The notes: a model not told the origin generated them from the letters alone. A DNA stretch of 64,000 nucleotides from Persicirhabdus sediminis (GCF_016595495.1 NZ_JAENIM010000046.1:62001-126000), one strand, 5' to 3'; numbered from the stretch's first letter, positions 43,901 to 53,132 are shown. Program-made: numbers and translations.

Positions 43901-44425
43901 TTATAAGCCAGCTGATTTCCACTCTTCCCAACCATTAACGTAGACCGAGCACGGAACACCTGCAGCTGTCACCTCAGAAGCAAAACGATGCGCGTCTGGG
44001 CAATTTTCGTTTAGGCAATAAATTACAATCTGTTTGCCTTCCTTGTTAGCTTGGCTAATTTCAGCCATCCACGCATCACGGTGACGCTTCAAACTGCGCA
44101 CTGAGCGGTTCACCGAACCGTTGATATGACCTAGCCGATAGACAAATGACGGTCGCGCATCGACCAGATAGACCGCATCACTCGCCAGCATCGCGTATAG
44201 TTGGTCAATCGTCACGGCGTGAACCTCGTGCTTCGGCTCAACTTTAGCAGTAGCAGCTTCAACTGGCTGATCTAACTCAGGTTTTTGTATTTTCTCAACT
44301 ACCTGAGAACTCACCGCTAGCTCCTTGACCACAGGTTCGATTTCCTCATCCACTGGTGAGCAGGCGCTAGCTAACATAGCAACAGCGCCAGCCATAATTA
44401 CCCCATATGCGTTAGCAAATTTCAT
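43901..44425 (-). CDS. Rhodanese-domain lipoprotein
   Basis: The 174-residue protein has a lipoprotein signal (AMLASAC, lipidated Cys at about 22). An acidic linker leads to a rhodanese domain (about 68-174) with VYLVDARPSFVYRLGHINGSV and the active-site Cys in IVIYCLNENCPDAHRFAS. The active loop CLNENC is a variant of the usual CxxGxR and contains a second Cys, so a sulphur transfer or redox role in the periplasm is possible. It probably sits on the inner or outer membrane facing the periplasm. The neighbour downstream is a Cys-rich cytosolic protein. Confidence 0.85.
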   Translation of the reverse strand: MKFANAYGVIMAGAVAMLASACSPVDEEIEPVVKELAVSSQVVEKIQKPELDQPVEAATAKVEPKHEVHAVTIDQLYAMLASDAVYLVDARPSFVYRLGHINGSVNRSVRSLKRHRDAWMAEISQANKEGKQIVIYCLNENCPDAHRFASEVTAAGVPCSVYVNGWEEWKSAGL

Positions 44426-44488
44426 GATTATACCATGCTAGCTAGACTGCCACTTGTAAAGTCTGTGAATTTTTATATCTTGTTGAGC

Positions 44489-45070
44489 ATGCCAACGACA
44501 CAATCAATGAAACTAACGATTACAGCTCTGCTCAGCTGCCTCATTCTCAGCTTCCAGCTGTGCGCCCAAGAAGAGGAAGAACACAACCACGACGACATGC
44601 CGAGCACCAAAGAAGCGCTTGGATTTATCGAGAAGAAATTCCCAGCCGCCTACAAAGAACTCAAGTCGATAGAAACATCTGACAAAGCGATGTACCAGCA
44701 AGCAGTCAACCGCTGCGTTACTAACTACGCCGACTATTTAGAAATGCTCAAAGCTGACCCAAAAGGCGCCGAAGCACTTCTAACCATGTATGTCACCGAG
44801 TACGAAGCCAGACAGCTCTTCAAGAAAAAAGCCGACAAAGAAGCTTACCGTGAATTAGCCAAACGTCACATCGAAGCCAGCTACGAATACGAAGCTGCTA
44901 ACTTGCGAGTGATGCAAGCTGAGATCACCCAGGAACTAGAAACCATTAAGGCAAACAAAGAAAAGATGGATGATGAAGTCGACACCCTGCTAGATTCATT
45001 CCTCAACCAAAACTATAATCCCTACGACGCCGACAACGACCTCGGTGATACAGGAACCTATGTCGACTAA
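44489..45070 (+). CDS. Exported helical acidic protein, unknown
   Basis: I place the start at the ATG at 44489, and the next ATG at 44507 (MKLTITALLSCLILSFQ) is as likely. The product of about 190 residues has a signal peptide ending QLCAQ and then an acidic, His-containing stretch (EEEEHNHDD). The rest is helical, with Lys/Glu-rich heptads (KKKADKEAYRELAKRH, LETIKANKEKMDDEVDTL). It is probably periplasmic. No family is recognised. It is divergent from the rhodanese lipoprotein, and the two may share a regulatory region of about 60 bases. Confidence 0.7.
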   Translation: MPTTQSMKLTITALLSCLILSFQLCAQEEEEHNHDDMPSTKEALGFIEKKFPAAYKELKSIETSDKAMYQQAVNRCVTNYADYLEMLKADPKGAEALLTMYVTEYEARQLFKKKADKEAYRELAKRHIEASYEYEAANLRVMQAEITQELETIKANKEKMDDEVDTLLDSFLNQNYNPYDADNDLGDTGTYVD

Positions 45071-45124
45071 GGACAAACAGATTTGAAAAAATAACCCCCA
45101 TCTAATCGCCTCCATCTATAAGAT

Positions 45125-46231
45125 ATGGCAATTGCTAAATTAACTACGACTGTGACCTTACCCAAACTATACATTCCAGGGCCGGTGAACATTTCACCAC
45201 TCACCTATCAAGCGATGAACCAACCAATGATGGGGCATCGCGGCAAAGATTTTGCTGAGCTCTATGCGTCTATCCAGCCAGGGCTGAAACAAATCATCGG
45301 CACCACACGGCCAGTTTACCTCGCGCCATCATCAGCTTGGGGAGTCATGGAAGCAGCCATTCGCAATCTAACGCAGAAGAAGGTCCTTAACCTATGCTGT
45401 GGAGCCTTCTCGGATAAGTGGTACGACGTTGCGCTGCGATGTGGAATTCCAGCTGAAAAAATTCAAGAAGAATGGGGCAACTACATCAAACCTGATGAAG
45501 TCCGCAGCAAGCTAGCAGAGGGAGGATTTGACGTCGTCACATTAGTTCACAACGAAACCTCAACAGGGGTGATGAACGATGTTGCCGCCATCGCCAAGGT
45601 AGTCAAAGAATTCCCAGACGTTCTCTTGGTGGTTGATACTGTATCATCACTTTCAGCGGTACCTGTGAAAATGGATGAATGGGGAGTTGATGTCATCATC
45701 GCTGGGGTGCAAAAAGCATTCGCTCTGCCTCCTGGTCTCAATATTTTTGCCATCTCTGAAGCGGCGTTAGAACGCGCTAAGAGTACCCCTGATCGCGGGT
45801 ATTATTTTGATTTTCTGGAATTTGAAAAACACGCTATCAACAATAATACGCCTACAACTCCAGCTATCTCTATCATCTATGGCCTGCAACATCAGGTGCG
45901 TGGTATGCTAGCTGAAGGATTAGAAAACCGCTACGAGCGCCACGCATTCCTCAATGCCATGGTACACAACTGGGTCGCGGCTAATGGATTCAAACATTTC
46001 GCTCCCTACGGCTACCAATCGAAATCACTAACTGCTATCAGTAACAACCGCGAAATCGATGTGCCAGCTTACATCGAGGCAATTCGCGCCAAACACAACA
46101 TTCTAATCAATGGTGGCTACGGCAAAGCAAAAGGCATTACCTTCCGTGTTTCCAACATGGGTGACGAGACAGTAGAAACAATGAGCGAAGTGCTCGAAGC
46201 CATGAGCGATATTCTACCTGGCTTTATCTAA
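45125..46231 (+). CDS. Class V aminotransferase, alanine-glyoxylate / serine type
   Basis: The 368-residue PLP enzyme has the fold-type I signature of the AGT/SPT group: YIPGPVNISPLTYQAM at the start, MMGHRGKDFAELY, LVHNETSTGVMNDVAAIAK, the PLP-binding Lys in VIIAGVQKAFALPPG (about residue 200), and TPTTPAISIIYGL. Members convert glyoxylate plus alanine or serine to glycine plus pyruvate or hydroxypyruvate. The choice of donor is not visible here. It is cytosolic. A strong terminator follows, and the gene appears monocistronic. Confidence 0.88.
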   Translation: MAIAKLTTTVTLPKLYIPGPVNISPLTYQAMNQPMMGHRGKDFAELYASIQPGLKQIIGTTRPVYLAPSSAWGVMEAAIRNLTQKKVLNLCCGAFSDKWYDVALRCGIPAEKIQEEWGNYIKPDEVRSKLAEGGFDVVTLVHNETSTGVMNDVAAIAKVVKEFPDVLLVVDTVSSLSAVPVKMDEWGVDVIIAGVQKAFALPPGLNIFAISEAALERAKSTPDRGYYFDFLEFEKHAINNNTPTTPAISIIYGLQHQVRGMLAEGLENRYERHAFLNAMVHNWVAANGFKHFAPYGYQSKSLTAISNNREIDVPAYIEAIRAKHNILINGGYGKAKGITFRVSNMGDETVETMSEVLEAMSDILPGFI

Positions 46232-46255
46232 TCTAGCTGACAAATCGTTTTACTT

Positions 46256-46296
46256 GCCACCTAACTCAGAAACTCTGAGTTGGGTGGTTTTTTTTG
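46256..46296 (+). terminator. Rho-independent terminator after the aminotransferase
   Basis: The stem CCACCTAACTCAG/CTGAGTTGGGTGG with an AAACT loop is followed by eight T. Confidence 0.93.
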
Positions 46297-46491
46297 CTTC
46301 CCTACCAACAGCCCTGTCTGATTTAGTAAAAGGATAATAAAGAAAGAGATAATAACTATATTTAACACATCAATCTAAACCGACCCGCTGAAATTCAACC
46401 AACTGTATTATTCTTTATTTTGACAATCATCATCTAGCCTATCAAGTTGTCCCCGACCACGAGGTTCACTCGTCGTTTCTATCTAATTACA

Positions 46492-46992
46492 ATGTCCCCA
46501 GATCTATCCCAGCAACTAGAGGAACTACAAAGCCAGCTACTTGGCTTTGTAATATCTAGTGGTGTCCCTAGATCTCTCGCTGGCGACGTTTTACAAGAGG
46601 CGAACCTGTATATTGTCAGGAATATAGCTGAGAAGTTTCAAGGAGGAAACTTTCGTGCATGGGTCTATCAGGTAGTGAAGTTTCGCATTATGAGCCACTA
46701 CCGTGACCACAGCAGAAATAAAGAATTTCAGCTAGAAGAGGAAACTTTGGACAATTTATGTGTCGAATTTGAGAATCAAAGTTCATATACGAGCCAACAG
46801 ACTGATGCTCTAAAACAATGCCTAGCTAAATTACCTGAAAAGTCCCGCTCGCTGTTCGAAAAATGTTATGCATTTGGTTATTCGCTGCAAGAAATTGCCG
46901 ATAGCCAAGGCAAAAGCTACGCCGCATTGGCTAAGCAAATTTCGCGAATCCGTCAGAAAATCAAAACGTGCACAACTAGTTTGATAAATTAA
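46492..46992 (+). CDS. ECF-type RNA polymerase sigma factor
   Basis: The ATG at 46492 (MSPDLSQQLEELQ) is preferred over an upstream TTG. The 166-residue product has sigma region 2 (LLGFVISSGVPRSLAGDVLQEANLYIV, NFRAWVYQVVKFRIMSHYRD) and region 4 (ALKQCLAKLPEKSRSLFEKCYAFGYSLQEIAD, AALAKQISRIRQKI). It belongs to the small sigma-70 group common in Verrucomicrobia and Planctomycetes. It is followed 57 bases later by a FecR-type membrane protein that is the likely anti-sigma partner. The AT-rich 150 bases upstream may hold an autoregulated promoter. Confidence 0.9.
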   Translation: MSPDLSQQLEELQSQLLGFVISSGVPRSLAGDVLQEANLYIVRNIAEKFQGGNFRAWVYQVVKFRIMSHYRDHSRNKEFQLEEETLDNLCVEFENQSSYTSQQTDALKQCLAKLPEKSRSLFEKCYAFGYSLQEIADSQGKSYAALAKQISRIRQKIKTCTTSLIN

Positions 46993-47049
46993 GCAATTTT
47001 TTGTCAACTATGGCATCCTAAACGGAATACCATTTTAAGTAGTTAATTC

Positions 47050-48630
47050 ATGAGCCCAGAGAATCCATCATCGCCCCAAGATGACCAACAGCCAGAAGTC
47101 TTTGAAAAAGACTTCGGTATGCTGCTGGAGCAAGCTCTGCTTGGGCCCTTGAATGACTCTGAGGAGAAATCTCTCAATTCTCATCTCAAAGACCCCGCCA
47201 AATTGACTGCCTATACGCAGGCATTTATCGACGAGGCCTTATTTACCGAATTTTTCAAAGCCAGCGATCTAGAAGTGCTGGCTGAGCCAGAAGAGAAGAA
47301 GAGCAACATCATAGCCTTCCGCGCCGCCTATGCCGCTGCGGCGATTCTCATCATCAGCCTGATCGCCTCACTCTTCTTCACAACAAGTGAAGATTCTGGC
47401 GACTACACGATTACCTCAAACTCTGGTGCTACTTGGTCTAGCGACAGTGATAAGCCAGAAGCTGAATCTAACTTCCTCGACACTGGCGTCAGATACAAAC
47501 TTGAGTCAGGTCAACTTTCACTCACATCTACCAATGGCGCATCAATTAAGGTCACTGGACCGAGTGACTTCACCTTGCTAGATGACAAGATTGAGCTGCA
47601 CACCGACTCAAAGATCCTCATCGACACAGCAAGCGCACCATTCCACACCCTCACACCAACTCACTACATTCAAGACATCGGCACCAAATATGGCGTAAAA
47701 GTCACAGGTGGCGAAACTCGAGTCGACGTGTATGAAGGTCGAGTTCTCTGCCTGAAGCGTGATGAAGGAAGCAAAATCAGCGAGCTGGTGCCAGGACAAG
47801 CGGTCAAGCTTACCGAAGAATCTGAAAAACCAAATATCTTCAGCAGCGATGAAACCATCCACTATGAAGAAGAAGAACTTCCAGTTCGCCAAGGCATCAA
47901 CTTCAGCTTTGACGCCTCACTCTACGGAGCTGAGGGGACTGGTTTCTTAGGAGCCAAGTGGATTGATGTAGTAAAACCAGCTGGCTCAATCACGCTACCT
48001 GGATCAGGTGTTCAATTCGACTGGGCAACCACCAAGATGAAACACCGCCACCACGCGTCGACGACCACGATTGGCAACATTTTCAATACCAGCGTCAGGT
48101 CTAATGATCTGCCGGTGAGAAACAGGGCTCCACGAACAAATCCAGCCGTTGAAAAAGACGGCCTGATTGAAGTTCGCCACGTCAAATTCTACGAAAAGGA
48201 CATTCCAGCTGGCATGCTCCTGCCTGAAGACGGCATTGGTTCAACATTTAGGCTCAGCAACATGGAAGAAGCCATGAAGCGCTATGATGCCGTGGCATAC
48301 AAAATTCACATTCTACGCAGCCCAGACACTGTAGCTAACGCAGAATATCACTTTGTACCAACCTACGCACGCGTCGGCGACTCCACTACATCACCAATCG
48401 TGGAAACGTTAGCCAAAGAAGACAGAGTCATTGTTGACGAGTTCTTCAACCCACAAGGCGTGCCGATGCACCTGCAACTGAGCTTCAAAACTGAATTCAC
48501 AAGTGATGACCTCACCATCACTACGGATACCAAGTTTGATGGTTTCGACATGACGCGCGAGCAGAAGAGGAGCAAAATTCCAGCCAAGCGCAATAGCATC
48601 TCAGCCATTATTATCGACTTCATTCGATAA
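47050..48630 (+). CDS. FecR-domain membrane protein, probable anti-sigma factor
   Basis: The 526-residue protein has an acidic cytosolic N-terminus (about 1-80) that probably binds the sigma factor. One membrane helix follows (about 88-112: AAYAAAAILIISLIASLFF). The FecR-like periplasmic domain (about 115-250) contains SGQLSLTSTNGASIKVTGPSDFTLL, YIQDIGTKYGVKVTGGETRVDVYEGRV and LVPGQAVKLTEE. A beta-rich C-terminal region of about 250 residues has no recognised motif. Verrucomicrobial sigma/FecR pairs often lack the TonB receptor seen in iron systems, and none is encoded here, so the signal is unknown. Confidence 0.85.
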   Translation: MSPENPSSPQDDQQPEVFEKDFGMLLEQALLGPLNDSEEKSLNSHLKDPAKLTAYTQAFIDEALFTEFFKASDLEVLAEPEEKKSNIIAFRAAYAAAAILIISLIASLFFTTSEDSGDYTITSNSGATWSSDSDKPEAESNFLDTGVRYKLESGQLSLTSTNGASIKVTGPSDFTLLDDKIELHTDSKILIDTASAPFHTLTPTHYIQDIGTKYGVKVTGGETRVDVYEGRVLCLKRDEGSKISELVPGQAVKLTEESEKPNIFSSDETIHYEEEELPVRQGINFSFDASLYGAEGTGFLGAKWIDVVKPAGSITLPGSGVQFDWATTKMKHRHHASTTTIGNIFNTSVRSNDLPVRNRAPRTNPAVEKDGLIEVRHVKFYEKDIPAGMLLPEDGIGSTFRLSNMEEAMKRYDAVAYKIHILRSPDTVANAEYHFVPTYARVGDSTTSPIVETLAKEDRVIVDEFFNPQGVPMHLQLSFKTEFTSDDLTITTDTKFDGFDMTREQKRSKIPAKRNSISAIIIDFIR

Positions 48631-48675
48631 GTTGCGCGGCCCATGCTAGCTAGCCAGCTAGCAAAACGTGCGCAG

Positions 48676-49326
48676 CTAGATTTTACGCCACAGCCTAGAT
48701 TGCACAAATCCATTCAACTGGCTGAACTCCCCTACCAGCTCTGCATTGAGCCCGTCCATACTGGCGATTCGCCCTTCCAGCTGACCCACTGGAATGCCAG
48801 CTGAATAGTGGAAAAACTGATACATTACCCGCAGCAAACAGGTCGCAAAAATTCCCCCATCTGGGTGGTTTTCAAAATCTGTCACCACCAAGTAGCCAGC
48901 TGACTGGACCAAGTGGTCGAGTATTTCTATCCATTGGTCGAACTCGCTGCCACGGTACAAATCGAGCACAAAATGGCAAAATACCAGCTGGTAATCGGAC
49001 TCGCGCCAATCGCGAACATCCGCACAGTGAACACGGCAAAATGGATAACTGGCTAGACGATGGCGCAGCTCAGCACACATGCCTTGGCTGAGCTCAACCA
49101 CATCCACACGGACAATTTCATCAATCCCCCGGCTGACAATTTCCTCAGCTAACTGAGCGGCAAATCGTCCATCACCATCGCCAATCACGAGGATTTTTGC
49201 AGATTCACCGCCAGCGAGAACAGCCAAACTGGCTGGTAAATGAGCACAGCGAGCCAGCTGTAATTTATGGCCAAAAACGACCCGCTCCATCAGCTGGTAA
49301 ATCGGGGCAACAGCGTCGAAGTTCAT
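48676..49326 (-). CDS. Class I SAM-dependent methyltransferase
   Basis: The 216-residue protein has motif I in KILVIGDGDGRFAAQLAEE and the acidic loop VRVDVVELSQGM. Motif IV-like text is YQLVFCHFVLDLY, with VVTDFENHP after it. The N-terminal MNFDAVAPIYQLMERVVFG resembles quinone- and lipid-modifying methyltransferases of the UbiE-like kind. The gene lies directly downstream of a UbiA-like membrane protein on the same strand, with a gap of about 20 bases. A joint role in modifying a prenylated or lipid-like compound is plausible but unproven. Confidence 0.8.
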   Translation of the reverse strand: MNFDAVAPIYQLMERVVFGHKLQLARCAHLPASLAVLAGGESAKILVIGDGDGRFAAQLAEEIVSRGIDEIVRVDVVELSQGMCAELRHRLASYPFCRVHCADVRDWRESDYQLVFCHFVLDLYRGSEFDQWIEILDHLVQSAGYLVVTDFENHPDGGIFATCLLRVMYQFFHYSAGIPVGQLEGRIASMDGLNAELVGEFSQLNGFVQSRLWRKI

Positions 49327-49346
49327 GGCCAGCTAGAAGGAAAAAT

Positions 49347-50339
49347 CTAGTTAGAAAACCAGAATATCGGCAAGGGCAAGAGCAAGGCCAAATCAGCCAG
49401 AACCCGCTGCGCATTCATGGTGAATAGAGCGCGGTAGTGGTTTACCAGCTGCAAGGCTGCAGCAGACACCATCACCGCGTAATAGAAGTTCTTTGATGAC
49501 TCGTCGGCCATAAAAGCAGCCGCATACAAACTGCCGCCAACTAGCAAAATCAAACCAAGCGTGAGGCTGAGCTCGTGACCGTATTCGGTCTCCTCATCCT
49601 CGGCATATTCAGCCTGCTCCCACAGGTCAATGGCAGTGATATTCATCACACAGAGCAGCGCAAAAACCACAATGATCAACTCGCGCACAAAAACCACGTG
49701 CAAGGTGCGAATCACCATCAGTCCAGTATTCCACAGCGCGTCCCATACTCCCGCCATGGCAATGCGAATGGTCACGCCATTCACCTCTTCTTGCAGTGGC
49801 TGGAAATATTGCTGTAGCGGGTAAATCACGTCTTCCAGACCAACACGCGTCAAACTCCCTTCATACGCCAATACTGGAACCGCCACGCCAAAGGCAAAAA
49901 CAAACCCAGCAACAAAATTTTTCACATAGGGCACTTCCTGTCCACGGAACTTCACGGTGACAAAATAGACCAAAACCATGATGCCGCCGACGATGCCGCC
50001 TGAAAAAATCGCTGACGGCAGGAAATACAGCGCGCGGTGGATGCAGATTCCAGAAATAATCGCCAACAATACCGTCAGCGGCAGACGCCAACGACGATGA
50101 AATTCGTGGCGCGGTTGGCGTGTCAGCCAGCGGCCGCCAGACTTAGAACTATCGTAAATTCTATCGGCAACGTAAACACACCACACCGCTGCAGCTAAAA
50201 TATAATAGGCCAGCGGCGAGATATAACTCACATTCATTGCCTGGCTGAGCATCCACATCCAGGCCACGGCAACTACAGGCGCATCCAAACTCATTAAGTT
50301 GGGCCATAACCATAGGGGACGTACCTTGCCGTTATTCAT
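49347..50339 (-). CDS. UbiA-like prenyltransferase family membrane protein
   Basis: The 330-residue protein has about eight membrane segments. The first cytosolic loop, WCVYVADRIYDSSKS, resembles the first Asp-rich motif of UbiA enzymes (NDxxD type, here VADRIYD). A second Asp-bearing loop is NITAIDLWEQAEYAEDEE. An insertion of about 50 residues between helices (YEGSLTRVGLEDVIYPLQQYFQPLQ) is unusual for the family. UbiA proteins transfer prenyl chains to aromatic or lipid acceptors. Both Asp motifs are weak here, so substrate and activity are uncertain. The adjacent methyltransferase fits a two-step pathway. Confidence 0.6.
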   Translation of the reverse strand: MNNGKVRPLWLWPNLMSLDAPVVAVAWMWMLSQAMNVSYISPLAYYILAAAVWCVYVADRIYDSSKSGGRWLTRQPRHEFHRRWRLPLTVLLAIISGICIHRALYFLPSAIFSGGIVGGIMVLVYFVTVKFRGQEVPYVKNFVAGFVFAFGVAVPVLAYEGSLTRVGLEDVIYPLQQYFQPLQEEVNGVTIRIAMAGVWDALWNTGLMVIRTLHVVFVRELIIVVFALLCVMNITAIDLWEQAEYAEDEETEYGHELSLTLGLILLVGGSLYAAAFMADESSKNFYYAVMVSAAALQLVNHYRALFTMNAQRVLADLALLLPLPIFWFSN

Positions 50340-50481
50340 GAATGCATCTGTCAGCTTTGCTGATTTGTTAATAGCATGTGAACGCGAGCATGCAATAAGA
50401 TCAACCGCAAAGACGAAAAATGCGACAAGTTATCAAACGTCGCATTCTCCAGTCAGTATTAAAGAATGAATATATCGCCAG

Positions 50482-50688
50482 TTAATGAGCTGGCTGCTCG
50501 TGTTTCTCTTCTTTGTGAGCGTCGCCATGATCGCCCGCTGCTTCGTCGCCGTGACCTTCAGCATGTTCGCCGTGTTCGTCATCGTGAGTTTCGAAGAGCA
50601 CCTTGGTTTCGCTCCACTCGTGTCTATCGCAAGAAACCATGCCCAACAATCCCACGATGGCTGCTACTGAGAATAGAAATTTTTTCAT
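50482..50688 (-). CDS. Small His-rich lipoprotein
   Basis: The start is set at the ATG at 50688 (MKKFLFSVAAIVGLLG). The product is about 68 residues: a lipoprotein signal with lipobox GMVSC, a short linker, and a tail made almost only of His, Glu, Asp, Gly and Ala (HDDEHGEHAEGHGDE with further His). Such tails bind transition metals such as zinc, copper or nickel and act as periplasmic buffers or sensors. No transporter for metals is adjacent. It is a single gene between divergent neighbours. The lipobox and composition are clear, and the metal role is inference. Confidence 0.75.
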   Translation of the reverse strand: MKKFLFSVAAIVGLLGMVSCDRHEWSETKVLFETHDDEHGEHAEGHGDEAAGDHGDAHKEEKHEQPAH

Positions 50689-50867
50689 GTCAAGCGAGTG
50701 CTTAAACACCTAGCTGGCATTTGGCAAGTCACCAATTACACATAAATTGCGGAATAAATGATAAAATCATATTTCTAGCTGACCGCTAAATGCAAAAATT
50801 TAACCGCTTCTAGCTTGCGAATAGCGCATCTCTCGTTAGTTTGGGGTCAGTTTAAACATAACAACCT

Positions 50868-51899
50868 ATGATCGCTCTTCCGTTAGCTTTTACCGTGACC
50901 ACCATCCTCTCCATCGGTGCTCTTATCTTCGTCGGCATCTTTGGCCTCATTCTTATGAATTTCTTTGGTCTGTGGATTCAGGCCAAATCAGCCGGTGCAC
51001 CAGTCAGCATCATCAACCTCGTCTTCATGCGCTTCAGAAAAGTGCCACCAGCGCTCATCGTTAACAGCCGTATTACGGCAATGAAGGCGAACCTCGCCTA
51101 CTCTACTGATTCACTGGAAGCTCATTACCTCTCAGGTGGTGACGTCACCAATGTGGTGCTCGCACTGATCGCCGCTGACAAAGCTGGCATCCCGCTAACA
51201 TTTGAGCGCGCCTGCGCCATCGACCTCGCCACTAAGGACACTGGCAAAACCGTTCTCGAAGCGGTACGTACTTCCATTAACCCAATGGTTATCGATTGCC
51301 CGAGCCCAAATGCCACCTCCAATAAAATCACCGCGGTGGCCAAAGATGGTATCGCCATGAACGTGCGTGCTCGTGTCACTGTGCGTACCAACCTCGACCG
51401 CTTTGTCGGTGGTGCTACAGAAGAAACCATCATCGCCCGTGTGGGTGAAGGTATCGTGACTTCCGTAGGTTCTGCGGAAAACTACAAGTTTGTCCTCGAG
51501 AACCCAGACAACATCTCCAAGCTCGTGCTCGGTAAAGGTGTCGACTCCGCCACCGCCTTCGAAATCCTCTCCATCGACGTTGCTGACGTCGACGTTGCCG
51601 ACAACGTCGGTGCTCGCCTGCAAGCTGAACAAGCTGAAGCCGACAAACAAATTGCTCAAGCGAAAGCTGAGATGCGCCGCGCTGCTGCGGTGGCCGTTGA
51701 GCAGGAAATGTCTGCCCGTACTCAGGAAATGCGCGCTAAAGTGGTAGAAGCTGAGTCAGAAGTGCCACAAGCAATTGCAGAAGCCTTCCGCAATGGCAAC
51801 CTCGGCATCATGGACTACGTTAAGTACCAAAATGTCAAAGCTGATACTGACATGCGTGATTCTATCGCTAAAACCGAAGATCACAGCTCAGATCAATAA
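50868..51899 (+). CDS. floA: Flotillin-like membrane scaffold protein
   Basis: The 343-residue protein has an N-terminal membrane-associated hairpin (about 5-35: [28 protein letters not shown]) and the SPFH-type region characteristic of bacterial FloA. Landmarks are [66 protein letters not shown] and [23 protein letters not shown]-terminal coiled coil, rich in Ala/Glu/Arg, follows. FloA organises functional membrane microdomains. It is often near NfeD-like genes, which are not seen here. It is followed by a small membrane protein 69 bases downstream. Confidence 0.93.
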   Translation: MIALPLAFTVTTILSIGALIFVGIFGLILMNFFGLWIQAKSAGAPVSIINLVFMRFRKVPPALIVNSRITAMKANLAYSTDSLEAHYLSGGDVTNVVLALIAADKAGIPLTFERACAIDLATKDTGKTVLEAVRTSINPMVIDCPSPNATSNKITAVAKDGIAMNVRARVTVRTNLDRFVGGATEETIIARVGEGIVTSVGSAENYKFVLENPDNISKLVLGKGVDSATAFEILSIDVADVDVADNVGARLQAEQAEADKQIAQAKAEMRRAAAVAVEQEMSARTQEMRAKVVEAESEVPQAIAEAFRNGNLGIMDYVKYQNVKADTDMRDSIAKTEDHSSDQ

Positions 51900-51968
51900 T
51901 TAACTCAACCCGCTACTCAGCGTGCTAGCCATCCAGCTGGCGCGCTGATTTAGCCACCTCAATCATTT

Positions 51969-52490
51969 ATGATTCCATTAGTGTTGGCAGAATCCGGCGA
52001 CTACGGCCAAATCATCTTCATTTTGATTGCCATGATCGTTGGTGCCTTCAACTGGCTCAAAGAACGTCGTGCCGCCCAGCGCCGCGAAGAGTTCGATGAC
52101 GAGTATGACTACGATGATTCTCCCAACGAGATCGACGACGTCTACGAGCAGTACCGCGAAGAAATTCGCCAACGTCAGGCACAACAGCAAGCTCAGCAAG
52201 AGCCCGCAGTGCTTTCTCGCCAGCCAGCCGCTCAGCCACCTGCGCTGACCAGAAATAAACCAGTAAGCCAGCCACCTGGATTACCGGCAAAAGCCCAAAA
52301 GCCGCGCACACTCAGTGCCGCCGAGCGCCAAGCACTTGAACAAATCAAACAACGCCAGCAGCAACAGGCACGTAAGAAGCGCCCACAAGTCGCTGGCACC
52401 AGCGCTAGAGCGCAGCTGCGCTCACCGCAGAGCCTGAAGCAAGCCGTTATCTTACAAGAGATTCTCGGCAAACCAAAAGCCCTGCAGTAA
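51969..52490 (+). CDS. Membrane-anchored Gln/Pro-rich protein of unknown function
   Basis: The 173-residue protein has one N-terminal membrane helix (about 12-30: YGQIIFILIAMIVGAFNWL). A highly charged stretch follows (EEFDDEYDYDDSPNEIDD). Next come Gln/Ala/Pro-rich low-complexity text and a basic C-terminal helix (KQAVILQEILGKPKAL). It is probably an inner-membrane protein with a disordered cytosolic tail. Proteins with this layout are frequent downstream of floA in Verrucomicrobia-like genomes as I recall, but the family has no known activity. The short hydrophobic conserved C-terminal motif suggests a docking site. Confidence 0.65.
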   Translation: MIPLVLAESGDYGQIIFILIAMIVGAFNWLKERRAAQRREEFDDEYDYDDSPNEIDDVYEQYREEIRQRQAQQQAQQEPAVLSRQPAAQPPALTRNKPVSQPPGLPAKAQKPRTLSAAERQALEQIKQRQQQQARKKRPQVAGTSARAQLRSPQSLKQAVILQEILGKPKALQ

Positions 52491-52515
52491 GCGATCTCAA
52501 AACATCATTATTTTC

Positions 52516-52550
52516 CAGCCAGCTGGTCCATCCAGCTGGCTGATTGTTTG
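52516..52550 (+). terminator. Possible terminator after the floA pair
   Basis: The perfect 11 bp stem CAGCCAGCTGG/CCAGCTGGCTG has a five-base loop. The following ATTGTTTG is only weakly T-rich, so termination is possible but less sure than at the other sites. Confidence 0.55.
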
Positions 52551-52637
52551 AAAATACATGATTTATTCACAAATCGACTTGACTCATCACACTTCCCCCC
52601 CTATCTCCTCCGCCCCACGAACTAATAAAATTTTCTC

Positions 52638-53105
52638 ATGGCCACTACTGAAGTCATTCTACGCGAAAAAATCGAAAATCTCGGCGCTGAAGCCGATGTT
52701 GTAAAGGTTAAGGCTGGCTTTGCCCGCAATTTCCTCATCCCACAGGGCAAAGCTTTTGAGGCTACTCGTGGGAACCTACGCCACCTCGAAGCTCTCAAAG
52801 CTGCTCGTGCTGAGCGCGAAGCTGCTGAGCGTGCTGAAGCACAAGAAGTTGCTAACAAGCTCAACAAAACTAAGCTTAGCTTCACACTGGAAACAGGTCA
52901 GGGCGGCAAAGCATTCGGCTCTGTTACTAGCATCGATATCCACAAGAAGCTGGAAGAAAAAGGCATCGAAATCGACCGTCACGCTATCGTCCTTGATAAA
53001 GCTATCAAGAACACTGGTAAGTTTGACGTTGAAGTTAAGGTCTACACAGACCTCCTTGCTACTCTCAAAGTAACCGTTAAGGCTGCTGAAGAAGAGGTTG
53101 CTTAA
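52638..53105 (+). CDS. rplI: 50S ribosomal protein L9
   Basis: The 155-residue protein has the L9 N-terminal domain (VILREKIENLGAEADVVKVKAGFARNFLIPQGKA). The long connecting helix (LEALKAARAEREAAERAEAQEVANKL) and the C-terminal domain (GGKAFGSVTSIDIHKKLEEKGIEIDR) follow. It binds 23S rRNA near the base of the L1 stalk. In many bacteria rplI sits with rpsF and rpsR. Here it stands alone, with its own terminator. The final VKAAEEEVA is a short acidic extension. Length is otherwise normal. Confidence 0.97.
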   Translation: MATTEVILREKIENLGAEADVVKVKAGFARNFLIPQGKAFEATRGNLRHLEALKAARAEREAAERAEAQEVANKLNKTKLSFTLETGQGGKAFGSVTSIDIHKKLEEKGIEIDRHAIVLDKAIKNTGKFDVEVKVYTDLLATLKVTVKAAEEEVA

Positions 53106-53132
53106 TTTCTAGCGAATACCAATTTCTCAAAC

